From a bacterium (GTDB lineage: Bacteria; Bacteroidota; Ignavibacteria; Kapaibacteriales; UBA7675), in the NCBI GenBank assembly GCA_030430495.1, contig JAUIKM010000001.1, positions 1 through 64,000 of the forward strand: a stretch of DNA of 64,000 bases. Reading direction: 5' to 3'. The position numbers and the translations under genes are program-made. Position 1 is the first letter of the stretch. The number at the start of each line of letters is the position of its first letter. Of this stretch, positions 25,501-32,459 are shown piece after piece. Under the pieces are notes generated by a model. It saw only the letters and a program-made list of their open reading frames with translations, did no database searches and was not told the origin of the DNA.

Positions 25501-26975
25501 CTCCCTACTCCGTTGAATGGAGAAATGCGGACGGTTTGGTGCAATATTCGGAACAGGTCAGTACCGCCACTATTTCCCGGTTCTATACCCTGGCCGTGAC
25601 GACCACGGTATTCACCGTCGATGTGACGGATCTGGCCGGCCGGAGTTCCTCGGCGTCGTTTGTTGTTGATGTCCACGCAATCAGCGCAAGAATATGTCGC
25701 TCGGATGATTCTACGCTTGTGGCCTACCCGCGGGGTATGGCGGCGTATCAATGGCTGTTAAACGGCGAGCCGATAACAGGCGCAACATCCTCCACCTACC
25801 GGGACAGCGTGCTTGACGGCGCTTATGCTGTCCAGACTACCAGTGAGGCCGGCTGTACTACCACGTCCACGGCAAGAACGTTCGACGCAGCGGCGGCATT
25901 GCAGCTTCTGGATCTCTGTTTTGATTATTACGTCGCCGACGCGGAAAAGAGCAAAAAGGTCAGAGTCGTTAACGCTGCGACCGACAGCATATTTGTGATT
26001 TCCATGGAAATTGAAAATGATGATCCGGGGGAGTTTCACATTCTCAACCCGGCGGATTCATTCTATGTATTGCGCGGCGAGAGTTTCTATACCTATGTGC
26101 GCTATGCACCTGAATCGGCAGGCGTAAAAGCCGCGGCCTTAAAGATCAACACCAATGCCGGTGAGTTTCGCAGTGCGCTCATCGGGAATGCTCAGGAGCC
26201 GAAGTCGGTGTTAGTAAGCTCGGTTGACATGCGCTTGACTCCGATCCTGTTAAAAAGCGTCACCGCGGACCCCGGAGATAGCTTTCTGCTTCAGGTTGTA
26301 CTTCCACGGATTGAACAGGCCGAATTGTTGAGCGATGGCGGGAGTATATGTACAATGGATATTCTGTTTAACAAGTCGGTTCTGCTTTACACGGGTGCGA
26401 CGCTCCGTCATCCTGAAGGAGTTCCCGCTCCGCGGGCGTATTCCCAATTGCGGGATATTTCCTATCCCTGGGCGACGGTTGAATTCAGCGGCAGCTGCAT
26501 GGAGAGCGACACCGCGATTCAGGCTTTTAATTTTGTTTCGATGATCGGAAGTGCGGCCTTTGCAACAATCAACGTCGGCCGCCTGGAGTGGTTAACCCGG
26601 AAGGAGGGTGTTGTTACGCGGGAACTGTACTCCGAGCCGGACACTGTGCATGCGCGCGATTTTTGCGTGCAGGGCGAACCCTTGTTAATCGGGCCGGATA
26701 TACGCTACAAAAACTCAACATTGGGAATAGTCATTACCCCCAACCCGGCCAATGATGTGGTAGAGGTCGAGTTTGAACTGGCGGAAGCTGCCAATGTTGA
26801 ACTGACTTTGACCAATTTGTTTGGCGAAAGACTTGCAACTAAAACAGTGCTGAAGAGCAAAGCCGGTAAAAACACCGCTGCGTTGGACGTCGGACAGCTT
26901 GGCAGCGGTTCGTATTTTGTGGCGCTGCGGCACGGGGGCACTCTCAGCACGGCACAACTTAACATATTTCGGTAG
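22509..26975 (+). CDS. Giant FG-GAP/VCBS-repeat surface protein with T9SS sorting domain
   Basis: 1488 residues from ATG 22509 (GAGGA six bases upstream). After the signal peptide (residues 14-37) come a Big_5-type Ig domain (PAINASNVPNNTSISITFDA), a run of FG-GAP/VCBS repeats with calcium-loop motifs (DFNNDGLVDIAVS, DLDRDGAVDIVVGD), a second Big_5 domain near 520, and more FG-GAP repeats. An Ig/PKD-like section around 990-1150 follows, and then a type A T9SS domain at the end (ITPNPANDVVEVEFELAE ... GSYFVALRHGG). It probably forms calcium-stabilised propellers at the cell surface, for adhesion or binding. Fourth gene of the caspase operon. Confidence 0.87.
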   Translation: MHEIFKHIAFNSWHRPGSLLTTLCIVLCVSVSPIQAQLSITDTFPAINASNVPNNTSISITFDAPVDASSANVNTIGVHAQLSGVLSSNASTYSVESNVVTIRPDVPFKSGEQVIVSISDVRRVQGPGTAGPFVFSFVIGSSPLSKALFRERTVLPAGGKPQSVVAGDFNNDGLVDIAVSNVGESNLTIVENRGNYEFDEPYTVALPGDASSLFVADFTRDSFLELLVYVPSLNETFVIRSGGTGRFWDNAQSFGEQYGPICIADFDSDGNLDMALASSSLRRIVIFSEISSGVEPIQYSYEEFPPGFIPGSIAAADLDRDGAVDIVVGDRDRGLLRMYFNNGNFDGDSFEEQSQLEIKRPATALQAVDVNLDSNMDIVATIPGLNPEDDEAAVLIQQPDGTFDSQAAGFEFYGSHSLQAADIDGNSYPDMLIADSRPCVIPGVKNYIWYMLNDNGEYGEADTLQFSRSFPSAICAADYDGDGSIDIAITNSSSGTVSILYNEIDGAPPTAPTITLLQPEINQLNVAETSRISVFFSQPLKRSTVKSENVVVHGSVNGRISQSSDIRYREENGQYYIEIIPDRAFSPGEYISVSIRNIENWRHISMTDPYVYSFTVRSSPGPAQFKISQFNNVTMPSAISLADMDGDGGSDIVAASSTDDQALIFWNDGVGGFEERSSFAAGGEPVAVVSADFNGDGLVDLAAANNAGQNIEIFLNNGERVFSGAQAAPLTSAPRQIAAADINGDGAPDIVCSMRSADSLFVLLNDGDGQLGNSPLGFAGLRQGRIVTADFNKDGDVDIVSVAPDGRVFVYDNLNNTGRFTIEEILNEAAGGKALIAGNLDNDFYPDIVIVNYQLNLIHIYRNNADGSFSKVPDVVSLDPDGAGTPALADVDGDGDLDLVLFHNSPTDGLVLFLNDGSGAFEKELNVLGRSFAQSLIAAGDLDNDGDVDLAAVDPESGGLSILLNTEVTQLEVLPQYEPNICKHEILVLNAEIQGGIPPYSVEWRNADGLVQYSEQVSTATISRFYTLAVTTTVFTVDVTDLAGRSSSASFVVDVHAISARICRSDDSTLVAYPRGMAAYQWLLNGEPITGATSSTYRDSVLDGAYAVQTTSEAGCTTTSTARTFDAAAALQLLDLCFDYYVADAEKSKKVRVVNAATDSIFVISMEIENDDPGEFHILNPADSFYVLRGESFYTYVRYAPESAGVKAAALKINTNAGEFRSALIGNAQEPKSVLVSSVDMRLTPILLKSVTADPGDSFLLQVVLPRIEQAELLSDGGSICTMDILFNKSVLLYTGATLRHPEGVPAPRAYSQLRDISYPWATVEFSGSCMESDTAIQAFNFVSMIGSAAFATINVGRLEWLTRKEGVVTRELYSEPDTVHARDFCVQGEPLLIGPDIRYKNSTLGIVITPNPANDVVEVEFELAEAANVELTLTNLFGERLATKTVLKSKAGKNTAALDVGQLGSGSYFVALRHGGTLSTAQLNIFR

Positions 26976-26998
26976 TAAACGAACGGGAGACACCAGTC

Positions 26999-27838
26999 AT
27001 GTCTGAAAAAGCGCGCTGCATGATGATTGCCTTCACACTCACTCACATCCTGCTGTCGGTTCAGTCAAGCGCATCCGACGATGTGGGTTTGCACGAGCAG
27101 AAATTCGGAATCGAGTTCCTGGAAGTGTTTAATATGCACGAGCCGGACTTTGCCGGCTTACGTGGAATTGTGAGCTGTTGTCCTTCCAAATACGACCACG
27201 AACATTCGCATGGAATATCGATCGGTCTGCTGTTTCAACAAGCGCTTGATTCGGATTTTTCTCTTGGAACGCGCGTGAGTTTCAAGACGTTCGACGTGGA
27301 CTTCAGCAAACAGCGGCAAACGCTGTTCGCGGGTCCTCTGGATACCAACAATCTGAACACGATTGTCGATGGCGTATTGACGACAAGTATTGACGCCGAG
27401 CTGTCCGGTCTGGAGTTTGGCGTTACGGGCCAGTATCGACTTGTTAACAAACTGTCGGTATTTACGGGGGTGAATATCACGGTCCTGCTTACCGGCAAGG
27501 CATATCACAGAGAAGAGATCAGCGAGCCGGCGGAGGGAATCGTTTTTCTGGAAACGGGCAGAAATCTACGCAATGAGTTTGACGGAGAAATTCCGTTTAC
27601 AAGTTCCGTTCTCTACGGCTGGGCGGCAGGCATCGGCTATGAAATTGCCCTTGACGACCGGGAGTCCTGGTTTGTTGAACCGCGGATTACATATTCGCTC
27701 GGATTAAACTCGCTTGTTCAGCACAACTCCTGGCTGATTGATCACGTGAGTTTTGGCGTCGCGTTTACTTTTTCGCCGCATGGACTTCCGCTGCCTCCGA
27801 CTGAACCTGGACGTCCGGATTTGCCAATATGGCCCTAA
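26999..27838 (+). CDS. Probable outer-membrane beta-barrel protein
   Basis: 279 residues with a signal peptide (about 1-25). The mature chain has alternating polar and aromatic strands (SGLEFGVTGQYRLVNKLSVF, YGWAAGIGYEIALDD, FVEPRITYSLGLNSL, VSFGVAFTF) typical of PorT/OmpA-like small barrels, with a proline-rich end (LPLPPTEPGRPDLPIWP) after the last strand. It lies 23 bp after the giant surface protein and ends the operon. It may anchor or secrete the neighbouring products; this is inference. Then follows the second 147-bp repeat. Confidence 0.7.
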   Translation: MSEKARCMMIAFTLTHILLSVQSSASDDVGLHEQKFGIEFLEVFNMHEPDFAGLRGIVSCCPSKYDHEHSHGISIGLLFQQALDSDFSLGTRVSFKTFDVDFSKQRQTLFAGPLDTNNLNTIVDGVLTTSIDAELSGLEFGVTGQYRLVNKLSVFTGVNITVLLTGKAYHREEISEPAEGIVFLETGRNLRNEFDGEIPFTSSVLYGWAAGIGYEIALDDRESWFVEPRITYSLGLNSLVQHNSWLIDHVSFGVAFTFSPHGLPLPPTEPGRPDLPIWP

Positions 27839-27924
27839 GCTTTCGATTGTCCGGCCTGAAGTGGGAATGAACTGTGAGCCTCACACCTGAAAGTTGGATA
27901 ACCAGGATGAGAGTGCTGTTTCGC

Positions 27925-28071
27925 CGTACCGCCCGGCGGCGGACTCTCAAACGACAGAATTGTCGCGGGGGGACGAGTTTACCCTGAGGATATAGATGCG
28001 CCGGCTGAAAACTGCGCGACTAACAAAATGGTCGGGAAACGAGCCGCGCAGGCGGCGCTGTAATCGGGGGA
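27925..28071 (+). repeat. 147-bp direct repeat, copy 2
   Basis: Same orientation as 18664-18810, with four mismatches and no gaps. One change turns TGG into TAG in the longest open frame of copy 1. It ends 25 bp before the stop of motA and starts 86 bp after the last gene of the caspase operon. Confidence 0.92.
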
Positions 28072-28095
28072 AAAACAGGGGGAGATGTGTCGGCG

Positions 28096-28935
28096 TCAGT
28101 TTTCCCTGGCCACGGCAAAACTGCGCGGCAGGGGAGCTTTGAGGATGGCGTCCTGTTCGTCGCCCGGGAGAGCGCCGGCCAGACGGGCGCGGATAACGGA
28201 AGGAGTTTCGCCCATTTGCACGCCCATCACACCTTCGATGATAATGCGCATGAGGCGGTATTCCTCGTCGTGCAGGCTCTGCAGTTTGTCGCCGATTGGC
28301 AGCCAGACGATGTTCGCCATCAGGATGCCCCACATGGTCGCGATAAAGGCGGAGGCGATGTGACGGATGAGCGTGCCCGGGTCGTCGCCCGCGCTGCCGA
28401 GAACCATAATCAGGCCCATGACGGTGCCGATAATACCCATGGTAGGCGAGTAGCCGCCCAGCTTGACAAACATTTGGATGTTGGTGTTGTGGCGTTCGCC
28501 GACGAAGTCCAGCTCGGTTTCAGCTACGTTGCGCAGCGTTTCCGGGTCGGCGCCGTCGATGGCGACCTGGAACATTTTGCGCATAAAAGGATGCTCGACG
28601 CGTGTGAGGTGTTTTTCGATCGCAATAATGCCGTCGCGACGCGCCAGGACGGAGAAATTGACGATCTGATTGATCAGGGCGTGCGTGTTGTATTTGGTCG
28701 GCAACATGGCGATGGCGATCAGTCGCGGAATCAGCGCGATGCGATCCAGGGAGGAACCGATAATACCGGCCGCGATGGTGCCTCCGATTACGATGGTAAT
28801 CGGCGCAACGGCAAAGAGCGCTTCAAGGGTGCCGCCCTCCAGGAGAAAGGAGCCCAGGATTGTGAACAATCCCAGCAGCAGCCCCACAAAGGTTCCCGTG
28901 CGGAGCAAATGAGACCAAGTGGAGTCCGTATTCAT
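28096..28935 (-). CDS. motA: Flagellar motor stator protein MotA
   Basis: 279 residues, four predicted membrane helices (about 13-30, 38-55, 165-188, 198-218) and the large cytoplasmic loop between helices 2 and 3. Conserved features include the TIVIGGTIAAGIIG region and helix 3 with LGGYSPTMGIIGTVMGLI, where the conserved proline and the MGxIGTVMGL pattern are characteristic. MotA with MotB forms the ion-driven stator that powers rotation. motB is not adjacent. It lies 20 bp after flgL in the same direction and is probably transcribed with flgN-flgK-flgL. Confidence 0.93.
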   Translation of the reverse strand: MNTDSTWSHLLRTGTFVGLLLGLFTILGSFLLEGGTLEALFAVAPITIVIGGTIAAGIIGSSLDRIALIPRLIAIAMLPTKYNTHALINQIVNFSVLARRDGIIAIEKHLTRVEHPFMRKMFQVAIDGADPETLRNVAETELDFVGERHNTNIQMFVKLGGYSPTMGIIGTVMGLIMVLGSAGDDPGTLIRHIASAFIATMWGILMANIVWLPIGDKLQSLHDEEYRLMRIIIEGVMGVQMGETPSVIRARLAGALPGDEQDAILKAPLPRSFAVAREN

Positions 28936-28955
28936 GCCGCGGCAAATTTAATTTG

Positions 28956-29957
28956 TCAGCCGAGAAAGTCAAGCAGGCTTGGCTGAAATATTGTCTGCCC
29001 GATGCTCAATGTGGCGTTTAGCGCATTTTCTTCTTTGCGCAATTCGATTGCCGCCTCTATCAGATCCGTGTCTTCGCGCAGGCTGCGCAGCTCGTTGAGC
29101 CTTGTATTTTCAAAGGTCAGCCGATCCTCGATTGCTTCCATGCGGTTGACCACGCCGCCCAGGCGGCCGATTTCGGAGTTGACCGCATCGACTGAATTAC
29201 TGATCCGGCGGATGGCGTCCTGCAGTTGGTTGCGTTCGCCCTCCGTGAATCCGTCCGTCGATGTGCGCAGGCTGCCGCTTTCCGTGTAGGCCATGATGTT
29301 GTAGGCGCGGATCAGATTGTCGAAGGCCTCCACGCCGCCGGCGCCGAATGCATCGTCGGCCAGGCTGTTGATGCGTTCGGTGGCGTTGGTACCGGTGGCG
29401 ATGCGCCGCTCGTCAAAATTGCCTTTGAACATCACGCGCAGACCGAGCGGATTGTCCGTGGAAACGAGCGCCGGATCTTCGACCAGTTCAAAGGGCAGGT
29501 CGTTGCTCGCCGGGGCGGCAGCCGCGATCGATTCACGCGTCGTGAGGGTGCCGCTGAAAGCCAGGCGGCCGTCGAACTCGTAGTTGGCAATCTCGACCAT
29601 GTCGTTGATCATACCCAGAAACTTGTCGGCCAGCACGTCCAGTTTGTCCGCGTGAATCGGGTTGGCGGCTTCCGTCGCGACGTCGCGCGCCGCGAGCATG
29701 GTCGACTCAAAATTGCGCAGTTCGGCTTCGATGATCTGCGTGTCGGTCAGGCCGTCCTCGACGTTTTTCTGCAGCACCTCGTTGCGGGCGATATTGCTTT
29801 GCAGGCGCTTGATTTCGCCGATCAGACCGGGATTGTCGGACGGTTTGTTGATGTCGCGTCCCGTGCCGATGCGATTGTTGATGTCGTCGAACTCCTGCCG
29901 GCGGGCCTGCAGGTTCGAGCTGTATGTTCGCAAGGTTGAATTCAGGGTCACTCGCAT
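28956..29957 (-). CDS. flgL: Flagellar hook-associated protein 3 (hook-filament junction)
   Basis: 333 residues. The flagellin-like N-terminus (MRVTLNSTLRTYSSNLQARR ... NRIGTGRDINKPSDNPGLI) and the C-terminal helix (ENTRLNELRSLREDTDLIEAAIELRKEENALNATL) form the conserved coiled-coil ends. FlgL is the second junction protein and is exported by the flagellar type III apparatus. It follows flgK by 42 bp. Confidence 0.94.
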   Translation of the reverse strand: MRVTLNSTLRTYSSNLQARRQEFDDINNRIGTGRDINKPSDNPGLIGEIKRLQSNIARNEVLQKNVEDGLTDTQIIEAELRNFESTMLAARDVATEAANPIHADKLDVLADKFLGMINDMVEIANYEFDGRLAFSGTLTTRESIAAAAPASNDLPFELVEDPALVSTDNPLGLRVMFKGNFDERRIATGTNATERINSLADDAFGAGGVEAFDNLIRAYNIMAYTESGSLRTSTDGFTEGERNQLQDAIRRISNSVDAVNSEIGRLGGVVNRMEAIEDRLTFENTRLNELRSLREDTDLIEAAIELRKEENALNATLSIGQTIFQPSLLDFLG

Positions 29958-29999
29958 GGAATGTCATCCTTTGCCGGATTGTGCCGGCCTGTTCACTGT

Positions 30000-31445
30000 T
30001 TACCTGCCCAGGTTTACCACTACGTCCAGAATCTCATCTGCGATGTTTACGACGCGCGCCGAGGCTTCAAACGCGCGCTGGAATTTTATCAGACTGACGG
30101 CTTCCTCGTCCAGGCTGACGCCGATCTCGGAGTCGCGTTGGGCAAAGAGTTGATTGCGGATCACTTCGATTGTAGACGCGCCTGTGGCGGCGTCGCGTCC
30201 GAGCGCGCCGACCTCGGCGATGACGCCGGAGTAGAATTCAATGGCGCTGGACGTGCCGATGAAGTTTTCGTCATCGATCAGCGAGGCTATCTGCCGCGCG
30301 ATTTCATTGTCGCCGGGAGCATTGGCAACGGCCGCGGCGGCGATATTGCGCGGCTGGTCCAGCACGTCGCTGCCGATCGCGATGCTCGTTGCGGTCACCG
30401 GGTCGGTCAGGCCGCCCGGCTCAAAGAAGTTGCGCCCGGGAGAGGCCGGTCCGGCGTCGTCCAGGCCAAAACCGGTTTCGTGCAGCGCATTGACGGTTTC
30501 AACCAGCGCCTCGGCCAGCGAATTCAGGTCGGCCACAACGGAGAACCCACCGCTCGAGTCGTTGCCGTCGAGCGTCACGTTGTAATTTTTCAACAGCGAA
30601 CCGAGCTGCCCCTGATTGACCGACAGGACGGCGCGCGGCAGCCCGTCGGCATTGAGATCGACCAGGCGCAGGGTGCGTTCGCCGGAGATTGCATCGACGG
30701 TTTCATTCAGCGCCACAACAGAGAACGACGCACCGGTGACGACCGTTGAATCGCCGATGCTGACGCTGGTCTGGTTGTTGGTATCTGTGTAGACTTTGAC
30801 TTCGACCAATTCGGACAGGTCTTCAAGCAGATTCGCACGTTTGTCCGCGAGGTCCAGGGCGCTGTTGTCGCCGCGCGCAAGCGCCGTGGAGATCTGCTGG
30901 TTCAGCGCAGCTATGTCTTCCAGATGTTGATTGATGGTGTTGACCGTGTCGCCTGCGCGGTTTCGGACGTCGCTGCGTAGATTTTCGAGGCCTTCGCCGA
31001 TGGAGTTGAATTGCGTGACGACATTGCGCGCTTCGGCGAGCACGAGCTTGCGTTTGTCGAGATTTTCGGGGCGCAGCGAGAGGTCTTCAAAAGCTGCAAA
31101 AAAGCGCTGCATGGTGGTGTCCAGCGAAAAATCGGATGTTTCGCCGAATATGGCTTCGAGGCGCTGAACAATTTCGCCGTCGGTTTCAAAGCCGCTCTGA
31201 CTGGAGAGGGAGTTGCGAATCTCGCGATCGAAAAACTCGGAGCGCGCCGTTCCCACCGCACCGACTTCGACGCCGGTTCCGATAAAACCCTGGGCGGTTT
31301 CGACCGGGGTGGTGGCTTGAAGGGTGACGATCTGGCGCGCATAACCGCGCGTATTGACGTTGGCGATATTATTGGAGGTAATATCGAGCCCAAAACGCTG
31401 AGCACCGAGGCCGCGCTTACCTATTTCCAGCAAAGAAAAACCCAT
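30000..31445 (-). CDS. flgK: Flagellar hook-associated protein 1
   Basis: 481 residues from ATG 31445, chosen because GGAAGG lies about eight bases upstream and MGFSLLEIGKRGLGAQRFGLDI is the usual FlgK start. The N-terminal rod/hook motif NNIANVNTRGYARQ is clear. The C-terminus has the conserved ISLDEEAVSLIKFQRAFEASARVV-type ending (seen as EEAVSLIKFQRAFEASARVV). FlgK joins the hook to FlgL and the filament. It lies 110 bp after flgN. Confidence 0.95.
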   Translation of the reverse strand: MGFSLLEIGKRGLGAQRFGLDITSNNIANVNTRGYARQIVTLQATTPVETAQGFIGTGVEVGAVGTARSEFFDREIRNSLSSQSGFETDGEIVQRLEAIFGETSDFSLDTTMQRFFAAFEDLSLRPENLDKRKLVLAEARNVVTQFNSIGEGLENLRSDVRNRAGDTVNTINQHLEDIAALNQQISTALARGDNSALDLADKRANLLEDLSELVEVKVYTDTNNQTSVSIGDSTVVTGASFSVVALNETVDAISGERTLRLVDLNADGLPRAVLSVNQGQLGSLLKNYNVTLDGNDSSGGFSVVADLNSLAEALVETVNALHETGFGLDDAGPASPGRNFFEPGGLTDPVTATSIAIGSDVLDQPRNIAAAAVANAPGDNEIARQIASLIDDENFIGTSSAIEFYSGVIAEVGALGRDAATGASTIEVIRNQLFAQRDSEIGVSLDEEAVSLIKFQRAFEASARVVNIADEILDVVVNLGR

Positions 31446-31554
31446 AGGACTGCCTTCCTGGTTTGTCCCGGGCGGCGAAAAAAGCGCCGCCCTTGCAGGT
31501 TCCATCCTGGAACCCGTTGCAGGACGCACGGTTGGTGTGCGTCCTGTTCCGCAC

Positions 31555-32052
31555 TCAGATTCGAGCGCTGTACAGCGGCTGACCGTCGTTGGTCAGCACA
31601 TTCAAAGTTTCGCGGCTGAATCGCCGTGCGCGTTCAGTCAGGATGCGATTCAGTTTGTTTAACTCCTGCAGATCAGTTGCCGCCGCGGCCATGGCCGAGC
31701 GATAGCGCTCGAGGTCTTCGCGGAAGTGCTGCGGCATGCTCGGAATCAGATCCGACATTTTCACGCCACGCGCTTCGCGGCGGCTCATGCCGAGGAAGGC
31801 GGCTACCTGGCCCAGGCGGCTGCGTTCGAGCGTACGCAGTTCCTCGTTCAACTGATTCTGCCTGTTGCAGGCTTCTTCGAGCTGATCGGTTTGCATGGCG
31901 GTCAGGGCGTCGCGTTGACTGCGCGCCGCGGCCAGCAGGGCTTGTACGATCTGTACCTGGCGTCCGATCAGGGGCACAATTTCAGCGCCCGAGGATGTCG
32001 GTCCGCCGCCAAAATGTCCTGTCGTATGTCCGGCCTGAGCATGTGTTTGCAT
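31555..32052 (-). CDS. flgN: FlgN-family flagellar export chaperone
   Basis: 165 residues, almost entirely helical, with LIGRQVQIVQALLAAARSQRDAL and a long coiled coil (EEACNRQNQLNEELRTLERSR). FlgN is the chaperone for FlgK and FlgL, and its position directly before flgK supports the call. Sequence conservation in this family is low. GGAG lies five to six bases upstream of ATG 32052. A sigma-28 type promoter lies just upstream. Confidence 0.85.
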   Translation of the reverse strand: MQTHAQAGHTTGHFGGGPTSSGAEIVPLIGRQVQIVQALLAAARSQRDALTAMQTDQLEEACNRQNQLNEELRTLERSRLGQVAAFLGMSRREARGVKMSDLIPSMPQHFREDLERYRSAMAAAATDLQELNKLNRILTERARRFSRETLNVLTNDGQPLYSARI

Positions 32053-32076
32053 GGAATTCTCCTGTATCGGTCTTGA

Positions 32077-32103
32077 GTATCGGCCGTTGGGAGGAAAAGT
32101 TTA
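32077..32103 (-). promoter_or_regulatory. Sigma-28 (FliA) promoter for flgN-flgK-flgL-motA
   Basis: Read on the minus strand: TAAA (32103-32100), a 15-base spacer, then GCCGATAC (32084-32077). The consensus is TAAA-N15-GCCGATAA, so only the last base differs. It lies 25 bp upstream of the flgN start, matching the late (class 3) timing of flgK/flgL in other bacteria. Confidence 0.8.
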
Positions 32104-32244
32104 GGGGGAAATCAGCGTGAGTTGTGATTTGCAGCTTGGGATGTCAACAAATCTTCTATTGGGACCAGGCTTAAGCGCTTGAATTCTTTGATGCACATCA
32201 CCTCAACTGTAGCGGTGATCCATCCCAGACGCCCATTTACCTAT

Positions 32245-32289
32245 ATTGCCTAGCTTCGGAGAGTGAGGAATCGCATCTTGGAAGCGGGG
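32245..32289 (+). repeat. 45-bp direct repeat beside the island, copy 1
   Basis: ATTGC, then TTCGGAGAGTGAGGAAT at 32255-32271, then AAGCGGGG. The same arrangement recurs at 32387-32431 with several mismatches outside the 17-bp core. Confidence 0.75.
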
Positions 32290-32386
32290 TCATCCCAAGT
32301 TAGGAGGCTCAAAACTGACATTGCTTCTTCGACCGATCAGTACACCTGATGCAGCACTGGCGCACGTCCAACTTTCGTTGAAATTT

Positions 32387-32431
32387 ATTGCTTCGGTTCG
32401 GAGAGTGAGGAATTGTATCCTTAAAGCGGGG
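32387..32431 (+). repeat. 45-bp direct repeat beside the island, copy 2
   Basis: Second copy, spaced 142 bp from the first, with an identical TTCGGAGAGTGAGGAAT core. It ends 29 bp before the stop of the ATPase gene. Confidence 0.75.
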
Positions 32432-32459
32432 GCAGGTAAAGGGAACTGAATTTTTAGTC

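Larger units (their letters stand above)
32104..32459. other. Left flank of the AT-rich island
   Basis: AT-rich non-coding segment that holds two copies of a 45-bp direct repeat. No gene I can support. Confidence 0.5.

Noticed and set aside
19330-27838. Reading the caspase operon as a classical cytoplasmic abortive-infection system
   Set aside because: The caspase, the first gene product and the last two products have export signals, and there is no nucleotide-signal synthase or phage sensor, so an envelope role is more likely.
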